From Ramazzottius varieornatus (lineage: Eukaryota > Tardigrada > Eutardigrada > Parachela > Ramazzottiidae): DNA of 64,000 nt. Location: assembly GCA_001949185.1 (NCBI GenBank), contig BDGG01000001.1, positions 8,626,721 through 8,690,720 on the forward strand. The letters run 5' to 3'. Numbering within the stretch: the first letter of the stretch is position 1; the number at the start of each line of letters is the position of its first letter. The position numbers and the translations under genes were made by a program. Shown piece after piece: positions 10,761-22,289 of this stretch. Under the pieces are notes generated by a model that did no database searches, was not told where the DNA came from, and was given only the letters and a program-made list of their open reading frames with translations.

Positions 10761-13700
10761 TTGCTACAGAAACTGACACAGACAATTCCAAAGTAACTTC
10801 CTCACCCGGACTTCACTGCAATCGGTTCGGCGGTACAGTGCGGGAGCGGACGCTCTTGTGTCCCTTACCCATAAGAAAAGGCTCAGAACCCCAGATAACT
10901 GGCTTCGCACGTAACCAGGCTAACACAACTGTCAGGAAGAGGGTTCAGACGCGCTTTTGGAGCAACAATTCCGGTCTATTCCCCTGTTCCCGCCAGCGTA
11001 TTCCTCCTCCACGCTTCCTTCCTTCTGCAGAGGGTGGATACTTGGTAACTTCCAGAGTAACCTGTGAAGAAAACGCACAAATCTTGCTACCAAATGTAAG
11101 AGTGAGGATTAGATGCATAAAGGGGAACCAGGTAGTTAAGAGGGAACATTGTTACTCAGTCTTCCGTCACCACCTAACAGCACCAAGACGTGCCGGAGAG
11201 CGAGTATCGCCTCACCCCGTGAAGAGAGCCAGAGCTCCCCAACCAATTAAAAGAAAAACCGGATCTCATTCCACAGTGAACAGGTAGACCAAACAGAAGT
11301 ACTCTCTGGGAAACGTATGAGTGCGGAAGGCGTAACAGAAAGAAAAGACCAAACAGAGGGCGGATGGCGAGAAACGGCTACAGATGGCAGCACCAAAGGG
11401 AATACTATTCTGCTCTTTACAGGGCGTTGGAGCCAGGAGACACAAACACCGATCAAAAGACGACAGGAGCAGGCGGGGACGCTGACATTGGTCACCGTCG
11501 GCTAACCTGAAAGAAAAACTTTGCCGCTTCGATACTCTGGAATCGCCAAGTTAGAGCGTCGCCCAACCGAGGCCCAGTGATGTACTGGTGATTTGTCGTT
11601 TTGTCACGGAATTCGCACTGTGAATTGCGGTACTGACAAACCATTCTGACTCACACAGCTGTTGATCGTCATCAACTTTTCGGCTGAAGAAATGGCTGTT
11701 GGATCTGAGTTCCTTCTGCATCCTTCTGGCTATGATACTTCTCCAACGTTTTAATTACCTTTATTTGTCAATGAGAAGCCAGGCTTATCGTTTTGAGATA
11801 AAAGTTTGAAAGTGTGGAGAGAATGCCGGAAGAGACAGGAGGTATAGACAACAATGACTATATTTGTGAATTTCAATTTTAAACCAGCAACAAAGTATCA
11901 ATATTTTCTTTACACCATTTAAAGTCTGAAAAGTTTAAACGAGACAAGTACGCTTTAAAAGCCACCAGAGTCAAAAGATCTCGTGAACTAGGATTGAACA
12001 CTTGTTAACTTTCTGTGCAAGCAGTAGTTTTGTCGCTACATGTTGATAACAAAGATCTCGGAATTCAACTTCGAAGAGCTGAGATATCTCCATCTCGGCT
12101 AGCCGGCAAAACACTGGGATAGATTGAGTGGCTGCCAATAGAAAATGGATACTTACCAAGTCGTGAGTGCCAAAAATGTGACGTCAGTATGGTAGAATAC
12201 GATTAAAAACTGAGTCTGCCCGAGTTGTGCGTGACGTAGTTCGTCTCGATTTCACGTGGTTGCACGGTGTCTTACTGATGAGTAACGGCGTGCTGCGTTG
12301 TTCTCTGAGATTTCCCCTTCGCTTCTTCTTATTCTTCGGCGAACACATTTCAGACGCACAGGAAGACTTCCGGATGAAAAATAGTCGGGAGAATCGACTT
12401 CGTTCGGGAAAATGTCTTCGGGAAAACGACCGATGTCGACAGCTTTCCAGTACGAAAACTGACACGGCAATGTGAAAGGGTGTGGTGCAAAGCGTCATCA
12501 GACAAGATTAAGCTCCGCCCTTTGCACTTTTGTGGCGGATGGCCTGCTAAGTTTCCAATTTCTACTCGCATCCACTTAATTATTTGAATTCGCCAGTCAA
12601 CAAAACGGCAATCAACGTACTCAGATAGCTGCTGGTCCATGAACACTTATCAGCTTTTTGAGCAAGAAAAGGCTGAGTGACGCAGAGTTCGAAGACCACA
12701 CTGGGCGGGTCAGGCTGTAGCGTGCGGACAATCAACAATAGTCTCCCCGGATGCGGGATGACCAAGAGCCAATCCCGTCAATCAAAACATGTCTCTACTT
12801 CAACACACCTTCATACATCAAGTATCCGTCAACGGCACGGTGTCGGTACGCAGATGCGTGAAAGATTCGGTTGGCTCACTGGTTGTGCCTGCGGTATAAC
12901 GCGCCAGCCAATGACAACACGTTTGGTTCCTCGTCCGCCTCGAAAATTGTCATTCCTTTGTGGCCAAACTTAACATTGCCCATCTCTCTCTTTAAGGTGA
13001 GACTGTTTTTGCAGAAAGGGTTCGACAACCCAAATTCAAAACCGTCTATTAATATAATCCAATGTGCCCTCTGCATGTTGACCAGCAAAATTGACTTGAC
13101 AACTTCTATAGTTTTCAAGATATAAAATTATGAAGGTGGTTGAGTCAAACCGGAAGCAGCCTTTATGTCGACTTTCGGGAAGAGCAAACGGGGACACAAG
13201 GCGTGCGAGTGCTGATTTACTGGCCGGTGGCTTTTGGTGCCGTACAAGCGCCGATTTTCACAGCAGAGAGCACAGTGAAGAGAGGCACTACAACAACCAA
13301 CTGACAAGGCGCAACAAGCCTTTGCAGGCAGACGGTGGAAGTTGACTGGTCAAGCCTTTCTCTGTCCGGCTCGTAAAAGGAACAAACTGTGAAGCATCAC
13401 GCTGAACATTCGACCCGACCACAGTGAAAAGTCGGCTAAAAATAGTGTTCACATAGTATTAGTTTTGGACCGAGACTCGCTTTGGTTTTCGAGAAACAGA
13501 CCTCCAGTCATTTTGCCGTGCCATTTTTAAAGCTGCTCGATCAGTGTTACAGGTCGTCTTTCGAAAAAACTATCACTTTATCGGCAAGGTTCTTATCTAT
13601 AACTTTTGTGCTGGGTGGCTTCTGACTAAACACACCAGTCGACATGGAGCAACGAAAAACCAAAATCGTGTTCGTGGGTCCACAGCAGCGCAGTATGGCG

Positions 13701-14150
13701 TCCGCCTGCGTTGCGCGCACCACTACATGGCAGCATGACCATTACCTCATCATACAGAGCACTGTTCTAACGGAAAACATTCCTTCATCTCCCCTACCTA
13801 ATTGTTTGGCGAGAGATGACCTCCCCTTACAACCTCCCTTACAACCTCCCCTCAAAAGGGCCTTGCTTCGCTCGGCTGGATGACGTCGCGATTCCATGTC
13901 ATTGCAAACCATTACATCACATTATAACCTGACTTGTAAAAATCCGTTGATGTTGAGCGCCATTTGATTTTCATAGAAAACTGTCGGCAGAAAATTCACC
14001 AAGCGACACGTAGAATTTTGCATTAAAGGTTAGGGAAGCTTGGTGAATAAAGTACAGGTAAAAACCAACAATCACACACAACGAAGAAGTTGAGTTTGGT
14101 GGAGAAGGCCTTCTCTGGGCTTCATCGTTCTGACTTGTCAGAGGCACGCA
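10761..14150. other. Intergenic, no gene supported
   Basis: Open frames here (for example 10673-11287 plus, 12350-12646 minus) have no recognisable motif, splice context or family. Two weakly similar blocks at about 11985-12060 and 12600-12670 suggest an old dispersed repeat. The copies are too diverged to define. Confidence 0.5.
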
Positions 14151-14153
14151 TAC

Positions 14154-14594
14154 TCATTTGTAACTTTTGGGCAGCACGTTAGTAAAGAAAACCGTCTCCT
14201 GTTCACCGTCCACAACTGGCGGACATGAGCACGGTTCGTACTGGATAAGGACTGCCCAGTGAGGAACAGGTTCGGGCGGTGGCGGTGGCGGTGGCGGTGG
14301 CGGTGGCGGCAGCTGCAACGTCCCGGTCGCGATCCACTTAGCCAGGATCGAAACAGCAACTGCCAAAATTCCGAGGTATTCGCATCGATCCCCTGTGGTC
14401 TGTGCCGGTATAGTTGGTCCACGTGGCTTGCTGGCTGGTCTGTAAAAAAACTTCCTCGTCAGCTGACACGAACACCGAGAATCTTCTCTGGAAGAAAAGG
14501 CGGGCCGACTTTTCATAGTACAAGTTGAAGGACTGTACTGCACTGCCTTGCTACCGGAAAGCGTTCCATCTGTAGGAAGCAGCGAGTTTTTCAT
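14154..14594 (-). CDS. ORF with hydrophobic segment and 12-residue polyproline run
   Basis: 146 codons from ATG at 14594. Residues about 72-94 form one hydrophobic, potential membrane-spanning segment, followed at once by 12 prolines (encoded by a GGTGGC microsatellite on the plus strand) and a 40-residue tail with a Cys-Ser-Cys. No homolog is recognised. The polyproline comes from an expandable hexanucleotide repeat, so the frame may be accidental. Confidence 0.3.
   Translation of the reverse strand: MKNSLLPTDGTLSGSKAVQYSPSTCTMKSRPAFSSREDSRCSCQLTRKFFYRPASKPRGPTIPAQTTGDRCEYLGILAVAVSILAKWIATGTLQLPPPPPPPPPPPPEPVPHWAVLIQYEPCSCPPVVDGEQETVFFTNVLPKSYK
14275..14311. repeat. GGTGGC hexanucleotide microsatellite
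   Basis: About six perfect GGTGGC units in a row. The repeat stays in frame with the minus-strand ORF at 14154-14594, where it encodes polyproline. Confidence 0.95.
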
Positions 14595-15240
14595 TTAGCT
14601 GTCCATGAGGTCCAGACCGTTGTCCAGCCAAGTGAAAACAAGAACAATGGCTCAAACATCGTCATCAACTGTAAACCTTCCGGTTTTACGGGGCATGTAA
14701 GAGTCAGTCTCGCAATCGGTATGAGGATGATATGGAGAAGGAACCATCGAAGCTGTCGGTGTACTTTTCCGTGAACGCTTCCAGCCGCGAAAAATAATGA
14801 AATTTGCAGTTGACCAACTAGAACTTCATAGGCTCCTTCCGTCCATCGACGCCGAGAACGTATGGCTACAGAGAATGTACTTCAGGGCACATGCTAGCCC
14901 GAGTCAGTACGACATGTCGAAGGTTGGGCATTCAGTCACAGCCTTCCCGCCAGTTTTCCGCCAAGGTCACAGCTTTCCCGCCTTTCCCGAAGCCGCAGCT
15001 CGATAAATCTTCGCATTCGCGCCGTCACGTTGTCGCCCAGACTGAGAAGCAACAGGCTGCACTTCTAGCAAGCAGTTTTCAGAACGTTTGAGCAACCGTA
15101 GTTTGGTCCTGTAGATTCCGAGGCTGAATGAACTTGTCTGCGTCGGTAGAGTTCATCTACCAAAAATGTTTGAAGCCAGCGTTCTAGTAAGCTTTTCCAT
15201 GCCCGGCACACCTAAAAGCAAAACAATGGGAGGGGGTTCT
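14595..15240. other. Intergenic, no gene supported
   Basis: A plus ORF at 14797-15006 begins with an ATG (MKFAVDQLELHRLL...), but its 3' part lies in a small direct repeat (CAGCTTTCCCGCC-like units near 14940-14990), so coding is doubtful. Nothing else is recognised. Confidence 0.4.
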
Positions 15241-15257
15241 CAACTCAACTCGACGAG

Positions 15258-15337
15258 ATTGCTTCTCCAAGTGGCGCACGTTCACAGTGGTGTTGGCTGG
15301 AAGCGCACGCCGCTTCGCAATGCGATCTTGTCAAGCT
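15258..15337. repeat. Palindromic CAAGTGGCGCACG element
   Basis: Foldback copy with arms CCAAGTGGCGCACG and CGCACGCCGCTTCG, located about 155 bp from the left end of the mariner element and independent of it. Confidence 0.75.
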
Positions 15338-15511
15338 AAACGACATTTTCCTTCGGAGGTTGATTTTGCGAAGGCATCCCAGATGTACGACGATGTCCGA
15401 CTGGAGCGTCTTAGGCAAGTTATCCCATCCTACCGCGCCATTCATCGACATCCGCAGCTGGTCATTGTGTAGTAAGGATGTTCTCCATGATATCAGGTGA
15501 TAAGGTATGAC

Positions 15512-15547
15512 TTGTCGGCCACCAACATAAAATTTGGTGGCCGACAA
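15512..15547. repeat. Inner hairpin at the 3' end of the mariner element
   Basis: TTGTCGGCCACCA (15512-15524) and its exact complement TGGTGGCCGACAA (15535-15547) enclose a 10-base loop. The hairpin overlaps the inner part of one terminal repeat and is absent at the other end. Confidence 0.9.
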
Positions 15548-15559
15548 ATCTAATCCTTT

Positions 15560-16576
15560 TCAATCGAAGTATTCACCATTACTATCGACACACTTTTGCC
15601 ATTTTTCCGGTAGACAAGATAGGCCTTTACGGAAGAACTCGAGAGAAAGAGAACCGGCGAAGTTCTCGATGGCACTTTTCACAGCTTCTTCGGAATTAAA
15701 TTTTCTTCCTCTCAGAAAGTTATCAAAATTCAAAAAGAAGTGATAATCTGTTGGAGCTAAGTCAGGACTGTATGGTGGACGAGAAAGAGTCTCCAGACCG
15801 AGCTCGCGTAATTTGGCAGAAGTCTTTTTCGCGGAGTGAACTTTTGCGTTGTCGTGTAGCAGCAGGGGCTTGTCACGATTGACCAACTTTGGTTGCTTGA
15901 CGGTCAGCTTCTTCATCATTTCCTCCAGTTCCAGAGAGTAGTAGTGTGCTACTATTGTTTTGCCAGGAGGAAGAAAGTCATAGTGCACTATCCCTTCCAT
16001 TGTCCACCAAACAGTAACCATGATCTTGCGTTGGTGAAGCTCAGGCTTTGGAATAGTTTTCGGGACTTCACCTGGGCTCAAAATTACCTTCTTCCGCTTC
16101 CGGTTGTTGTAAAGAATCCACTTCTCATCACACGTAACAATTCGATGCAGGAAAGGTTCGTTTCTGGAACGGTTGAGGAGAGAAAGACACACGTCCACAC
16201 GATGCCTTTTCTGGAGTGCGCTAAGTTGATGAGGTACCCACTTTTCCAACTTTTTCACCTTACCGATCTGACGAAGGTGCAAATCGATAGTCACGGGTGA
16301 TACGTTGAAGTGTTGAGACAATACGGCAGACGTTTGGGAAGGATCGGACTCCACCAGCTTTCTCAGCTCGTCGTTGTTCACTTTCACTTTTGGCCTTCCG
16401 TGAGGGTGATCTTCGAGACTGAAATCTCCCGAACGGAAATGAGCATACCATCGTTCCACCGTACGTTCGTTAGTGGCGCCTTCACCAAACACATTGTTGA
16501 TATTCCGGGCTGTCTGTGCTGCGTTGGTGAATAGTCCGTAACTTGCTCTTGTCCATGGGCGCGCCAATAACTCCAC
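15560..16576 (-). pseudogene. mariner transposase, N-terminal frameshift
   Basis: Nearly full-length DD34D transposase. It shows the helix-turn-helix region (TARNINNVFGEGATNERTV, FRSGDFSLEDHPHGRP), linker WVPHQLSALQ, first catalytic Asp in VTCDEKWILYNN, second in LLLHDNAKVHSA and third in YSPDLAPTDYHFF, with exactly 34 residues between the second and third. The open frame's first codon (16576) is not ATG. The expected family start, MDKSKLRTI, lies at 16556 in another frame. A frameshift plus loss of about ten residues near 16527 therefore separates start and HTH, and the copy is probably inactive. Family function: cut-and-paste transposition at TA. Confidence 0.92.
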
Positions 16577-16749
16577 AGAGAGGGCAGAAGCAACAAACTA
16601 ACATAAACGAAGCAGCGAAAGATAGTAGACGAACACTAGCATCGACACAAAAAAAACGAGGCGAAACGATCGCGCGAAAAGAGAGATATTGATTTTTCAA
16701 TGTGAGACTGGTGCGAGCCGACAAGTCATACCTTATCACCTGATACAAA

Positions 16750-19640
16750 GGATGTTTCAGCCAAGCCGACCCCATTACCGTTTTCTTTTTTTGGAAAATT
16801 TCGGTTTTTTTGATTCGGCTGATTTGTTTCTCCGACAAATTTGGCAAACTGTTGCTTATCTTTTAATCTAACTCGAAAGCTAATCGAGTGAAATCTGGCT
16901 TTGGAAAAAAACTGCAAAGTAAATCCACAAGAGGGTTCAAAACACTCTTTATGAACCGGTCCGTGCAAACTGAAACTGTAGTTCTACCAACTTTGGTACT
17001 TTTAATAAATGTGTACAAGAGGTTGTTTATCTGGATAAGTCAAATCAGTTCACCAGTTTTCCAGCTACTCTTGCAGGAGACAGATAGTGTAGAAGTTTGG
17101 CTATTTTTCAACATGGAGATCACTTGCTGAAACTTCTTTTATCTTGAGAGAACTATCTTCCCGGAATTAATCTTCCCGGAATTTTTCAGGCCAGCGCAAC
17201 TTTCTCCGATGATACTTCCCTACAACGATTTCTCAGAACTCTGATAGATACAGTGTTAAACAAGTCAATGTTTTATCAATCTTTTGATACCCTGTCAATC
17301 ATATGAATTGTGGAGGAGAAATTTTCGATTAACTTTTTTCTACAGGGGAGCCGAGCGCCCATTTACAGTAGAGTCCGACCACCTTTTTAGCCTACCAAGG
17401 CTTCGTTCTGGCCCAAGCAAAAATATCAAAAGCGCTTTCCAGGAATGAAAATAAGCTTGTTCGGTACCAAATTGAATGTACTATCGTTTAAAAACAATGC
17501 TGACCTTGTTCGAGATGTTTTCGAGTAGTGAGAACTGTTCCACGAAACGATCAACTTGGCTGAATCAGACTGTACTAGTTGCCCGTTAACGCAAGCGTGA
17601 GCACGTTTGAGATCCGAAAAAAGAAGGCCGCGAAAGGGTTTCGAATCCGCAAACCACGAAAGCGTCGAACCGGAAACTGAGCGCAAAGGTGAGGAACCAT
17701 TGAGGATTGAGGATCACCACGATGACTGAACACCCGTAAAAAAACACGGTGCGCGGTGAAGGAGTGAGAAGTCGGTGAGTGCGCCGTGCACACGCTAAAG
17801 CTATACCGGGACGAAAAAGGAGACAGAATCGATTCTTTGGCTGAAGTCGCAGGAAGTATGTACAGGTCTTTGTGTTCCAGGAAAGCGATTCTCCTGAAAA
17901 GATATCTGAGCAAGAGCACACGATTGCATGGATGAAGGTATCTGGCGAGGTTGAAGTATCCAACGGTCTTCACGCTTTGTTACGCGGTAAGAAAACAAAC
18001 AAGGAGCACAACTTTGACATCGGAGGACAGGTGATTCGAGTTCACGATGGAAACGCGCAACCGATAATGTCGAGTTCGCAGACGGTACGTGACGCTATTC
18101 GAGCAGGTCACTCGCTGAGCTAATTACTCCACACGGAAGAAGCATCGAAGGGTATGACCGTATGCCTCGTAAACGCGACCGTGACTTCTGAAGAAGGACA
18201 CCTGTGAGACGACTCTGATGAATTATGGACGCAGCCCGAAGAAAGAAACCTACACCCAGACGTAGACCAAGAACAGCAGCTACGGTAAGTCGTAATAAGC
18301 GCTGCGGCACACTATCGTGATGCCAAGGGGTCGGCGTTGTTGAAAGGGAAAGAAGCCCCATAGAAACGGAGATAAAAGGGTAGATTGGCCTCAAATTTAT
18401 ATTATGATATCACACGTTCAATGATGTTACTCTGCAAGCCTGGCCCACTGGCAGAATCATGCGTGCAATGACGTACAGCACGCTTCAGAGCGTGGCACTG
18501 TTATGCGTGCTGCGCAAACCCTAAAAATTCTATCATGTTCACCAAACTTGATAGAGTTTATCTCAAGAGCCATGTCACTGAACTGAAATTTGAAGTTTAA
18601 GACACTCGAGAAATTTTCTTCTCGGTATGCGAAAATTGTGGTTAATGTTTTCGATTGATGAACGTCTTTACTTCCCATAGTTCGAACCGCGCTGCGCAAT
18701 AGCCAATGTGACAAACAGCTTGGTGTCCGTATGTCCTGCCCATTATGTGCCCATCGGCTTGCAGTCGGGTCGGTTTATCTGAACAATCCGGCTTCGTTAC
18801 GTAACGGCTCGAACGGTGCAGCGTACGTACACGTCTAGCGCACCGGTTTGAGTCGTGAAGTCACACCTAGCATCGCCGTTCTCCAGTTTTTTGTCGCATT
18901 TGAATTTTCCAGCGCTATAGCTGCTAACCGAACATGGCGCTCCTCCGAAACTGTTCTGGTATGTGAATGCAATGCATACACGGTACGTAAAAAATGCACA
19001 CGCGACGCAGTACTGTTGCTGGTTGGCTCCAACATACTTCCTTATTCGCTGATTCGGTTGACAATTAAGTGAAGGAATGGCTCGACCAGGGAGTCACGGA
19101 AAGTCGTCGAGCGTTCTGTCCTTTGCGATGGTTTTGCTTGACAAGCGGGATGGCGCGAAGGAAAGGTGCGTAAGCTCTCGAGCTCAGCAATAAGAAGCGG
19201 AAGAGGATCGCTCTTTTACCGAACATGTACGAAGTTTGTTGAAGCCTCGGAAAAGTCTTCTACTTCACCACTATCACATTGTATCTCAGAGAGCTTCAAC
19301 CAAACATTCCCAAGCACTGGGAATAGGGAAACAACTGCATTTGATTTCACTAAGATTGTTTCAATTCAAAAGAACGGTTTACGGACCTTATGAACCCCAG
19401 AACATCGTATTAAGCGTCTAATCCGTCAATTCCGGATTTCTGTGCGAATGCACCCCCTTTACTTACTGAGATTTATGTTCTATGCAAACATAGACATAGC
19501 TAGTTCGTCGTTTTCGTCGCTCCTTGTCACTTTTAGGCGTTACAAACCGCTCGGTCTGCAAAATATAAACTAGTGTAAAATGTAATTATACTATTTCAAT
19601 TACACTATTTTCCATTACACTTTACATAACACGGACAATC
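16750..19640. other. Intergenic, only weak exon candidates
   Basis: No recognised gene. A plus-strand block at about 17838-18123 reads as protein-like (ending in SSQTVRDAIRAGHSLS) after a possible acceptor GTCGCAG. A short block at about 18226-18285 (MDAARRKKPTPRRRPRT) ends at a good donor GTAAGT. They cannot be linked to each other or to a family. Confidence 0.3.
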
Positions 19641-19649
19641 TGCGTGTAA

Positions 19650-20998
19650 TGATCATCATTGTTCGGCTCAACATGGCATCGGCTGATGCGCACATAGCGC
19701 GTTAAGAGCAGTGAGGCGAGCCATAATAGCCGCAGAAATAGATGAAGGCTGTCGGCTCAACCTGGCATCGTTCAGGAGCAGTGAGGCGAGCCATAATAGC
19801 CGCAGAAATAGATGAAGGCTGTCGGCTCAACCTGGCACCGGCTGATGCGCACATGGCGCGCTCAGGAACAGTGCTGCGAGCCATAATAGCCGCAGAAATA
19901 GATGAAGGCTGTCGGCTCAACCTGGCATCGTTCAGGAGCAGTGAGGCGAGCCATAATAGCCGCAGAAATAGATGAAGGCTGTCGGCTCAACCTGGCACCG
20001 GCTGATGCGCACATGGCGCGCTCAGGAACAGTGCTGCGAGCCATAATAGCCGCAGAAATAGATGAAGGCTGTCGGCTCAACCTGGCATCGTTCAGGAGCA
20101 GTGAGGCGAGCCATAATAGCCGCAGAAATAGATGAAGGCTGTCGGCTCAACCTGGCATCGTTCAGGAGGAGTGAGGCGAGCCATAATAGCCGCAGAAATA
20201 GATGAAGGCTGTCGGCTCAACCTGGCATCGTTCAGGAGCAGTGAGGCGAGCCATAATAGCCGCAGAAATAGATGAAGGCTGTCGGCTCAACCTGGCATCG
20301 TTCAGGAGCAGTGAGGCGAGCCATAATAGCCGCAGAAATAGATGAAGGCTGTCGGCTCAACCTGGCACCGGCTGATGCGCACATGGCGCGCTCAGGAACA
20401 GTGCTGCGAGCCATAATAGCCGCAGAAATAGATGAAGGCTGTCGGCTCAACCTGGCATCGTTCAGGAGCAGTGAGGCGAGCCATAATAGCCGCAGAAATA
20501 GATGAAGGCTGTCGGCTCAACCTGGCACCGGCTGATGCGCACATGGCGCGCTCAGGAACAGTGCTGCGAGCCATAATAGCCGCAGAAATAGATGAAGGCT
20601 GTCGGCTCAACCTGGCATCGTTCAGGAGCAGTGAGGCGAGCCATAATAACCGCAGAAATAGATGAAGGCTGTCGGCTCAACCTGGCATCGTTCAGGAGCA
20701 GTGAGGCGAGCCATAATAGCCGTAGAAATAGATGAAGGCTGTCGACTCAACCTGGCATCGTTCAGGAGCAGTGCGGCGAGACATAATAGCCGCAGAAATA
20801 GATGAAGGCTGTCGACTCAACCTGGCATCGTTCAGGAGCAGTGCGGCGAGCCATAATAGCCGTAGAAATAGATGAAGGCTGTCGACTCAACCTGGCATCG
20901 TTCAGGAGCAGTGCGGCGAGACATAATAGCCGCAGAAATAGATGAAGGCTGTCGGCTCAACCTGGCATCGTTCAGGAGCAGTGAGGCGAGCCATAATG
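19650..20998. repeat. Tandem satellite of 70-bp and 90-bp units with higher-order repeat
   Basis: About 18 units share a 48-bp core (GCCATAATAGCCGCAGAAAT...) followed by one of two endings: type A (total 70 bp, TCGTTCAGGAGCAGTGAGGCGA) or type B (total 90 bp, ending with GCTGATGCGCACATGGCGCG inside). The order is b-A-B-A-B-A-A-A, A-B-A-B-A-A-A, A-A-A. A block A-B-A-B-A-A-A of 530 bp is thus repeated. Units at the 3' end carry shared changes (GTCGACTC, GTGCGGCGAG). Open frames on both strands are a by-product: 70, 90 and 160 are not multiples of three. Confidence 0.95.
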
Positions 20999-21690
20999 GC
21001 CAGATGGATAGGAATCCCAGCAGCCAGTGAACAGGGAATTGTGGATGTTCTGGTTTTCCTTTGCGGACGAGCAGAGCTTTTCAAAGCAGCACGATCCAGT
21101 TGCAATCGTTAGATTTTCCACTGTGGGTTGCGGCAGCTGCAACAAACGTACTTCACCGGTCATGAAAGCACGTCTGTTCGAGAGAACGTAGGGCGCTGAC
21201 CCCACAGTATGGAGTTCCGGAGGAATCGGGTTGCAAGATTGAAACGTGATTCTCATGTGTAGGCGTCGCTGGGGAAGTTCAGGTGTTTAATTGAACGAGG
21301 TAATGCCCTCTAGCGGTGTTGGGAAGCCTTGTGGTAATCAAATCAGCGGGCAAAGCTCGCATGTACCGTCAGAGCGCTATCTCGTCCATCTGGACACTGG
21401 ATTTTTCCCAGCGACGCCTGGTCAACGTGGAACGATTTGCAGTGAGATTGTACGAGCTACAATTGGATCTGTAGTGTCCTCACCGTTTTCGCTGCGCCGT
21501 TGTGATGGACGTTTCCCACATCAAAGGCAATGTGTCCCACATGGTCCTTCGGCGCATCGGCAATGGCATCAGTTGTCAGATGTCGATCGACGCTCTTGTG
21601 CAATCACCTTAGAGCCGTTCCAGTGTCTTTCTTAACAACATCGATGTCGTGCTGCAGTTCTATTGTTTTTCAGAAAATCAACTTCGGTTA
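20999..21690 (-). pseudogene. Degenerate copy of the CGKxC/ELKxDID ORF family
   Basis: Minus-strand reading at 21650-21470 gives ELQHDIDVVKKDTGT, a stop, then LHKSVDRHLTTDAIADAPKD. This matches the intact ORF at 38476-38793. A stretch at about 21110-21040 (ATGSCCFEKLCSSAKEN) resembles the N-terminal Cys motif of the same family. The stop codon and the split make it a relic. The flanking DNA up to about 22010 also matches 38860-39180. Confidence 0.6.
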
Positions 21691-22010
21691 GGCCAGCGTA
21701 AGTAATCCATAAATTCAGGCAAACTGATCGATGAATATCAATAATCTGTTAGTTCCAGTGTGCTGGAATTGAAAAAGAAGCAGCCCGATCGTGGAATTCT
21801 TTACCTTGTTTCTTCAAGAGTGGCAGTTAAAAATTTTCATCAAAGCTGTTCCAAACCGTTTTGAAAGATAATTTCAGCTTGCCGACGCCCAAGGGCATGA
21901 GGCGTTTAGCAAGAACCGGTAACAAGTTCTGTGGCTACTGCTTTTGTAGTTTTCCACGAAGAACGTTCACGAATAGTATACAGTTTGCGAACCTATGGTG
22001 ATGTGTTAGA
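21691..22010. repeat. Dispersed repeat flank shared with 38.86-39.18 kb
   Basis: The DNA here (for example GATCGATGAATATC, TTGCTTCTTCAAGAG-like and TTGCCGACGCCC blocks) aligns in order with 38860-39180 and, more weakly, with 26220-26490. It is the upstream flank of the small ORF family. Confidence 0.7.
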
Positions 22011-22114
22011 CTTCTCCTTTTGAGCTGATCGAGTGTTGCCGTACGAGGCAGCACAATGTTAAAAAGCCTGTTTCCGAAAAATCGGCTGATTCTAATCAAT
22101 CGAGATATGATACG

Positions 22115-22279
22115 TCGCTGCGGGGTCCGAAGTGTAGAAATGGGCGAGATTGAGAGGTGGACCCCACACGGAAATCTTGTGGCGACAGTATCAGTCGGCA
22201 TGCCGACTGCTGATTTGGTACTCCTTAGCCACAAGGCTTCCACATGGGGTCCACTTCCACACCTCGGACCCCACAGCGA
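22115..22279. repeat. 165-bp imperfect palindrome (foldback element)
   Basis: Left arm TCGCTGCGGGGTCCGA and right arm TCGGACCCCACAGCGA pair over the full length, including GTGGACCCCACA with the complementary GGGGTCCAC, and meet in a perfect 18-bp centre CAGTCGGCATGCCGACTG. It has the shape of a small foldback or MITE-type element. No other copy was seen in the window. Confidence 0.85.
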
Positions 22280-22289
22280 CACCTGAAAC

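Larger units (their letters stand above)
15493..16743 (-). mobile_element. mariner-family DNA transposon with perfect 27-bp inverted repeats
   Basis: The ends TCAGGTGATAAGG... (15493-15519) and the exact reverse complement (16717-16743) are perfect 27-bp terminal inverted repeats. Both are flanked by TA, the target duplication expected for Tc1/mariner. The 1251-bp element encodes one minus-strand transposase. An extra inner hairpin (15512-15547) sits just past the transposase stop. Perfect repeats suggest fairly recent insertion, although the transposase start is damaged. Confidence 0.95.

Noticed and set aside
10673-11287. 204-codon plus ORF
   Set aside because: Arg/Ser/Pro-rich text without motif, overlapping gene C sequence on the other strand; likely chance.
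17575-17973. Two overlapping minus-strand ORFs of 125-132 codons
   Set aside because: Ser/Phe/Arg-rich texts in two frames without motifs, typical of non-coding shadows.
19742-20665. Repeated 72-77 codon ORFs on both strands in the satellite
   Set aside because: They arise because the repeat units lack stops in some frames. Unit lengths are not multiples of three, so no continuous repeat protein results.
19650-20998. CRISPR-like array
   Set aside because: The units are direct tandem repeats without unique spacers, in a eukaryotic context.
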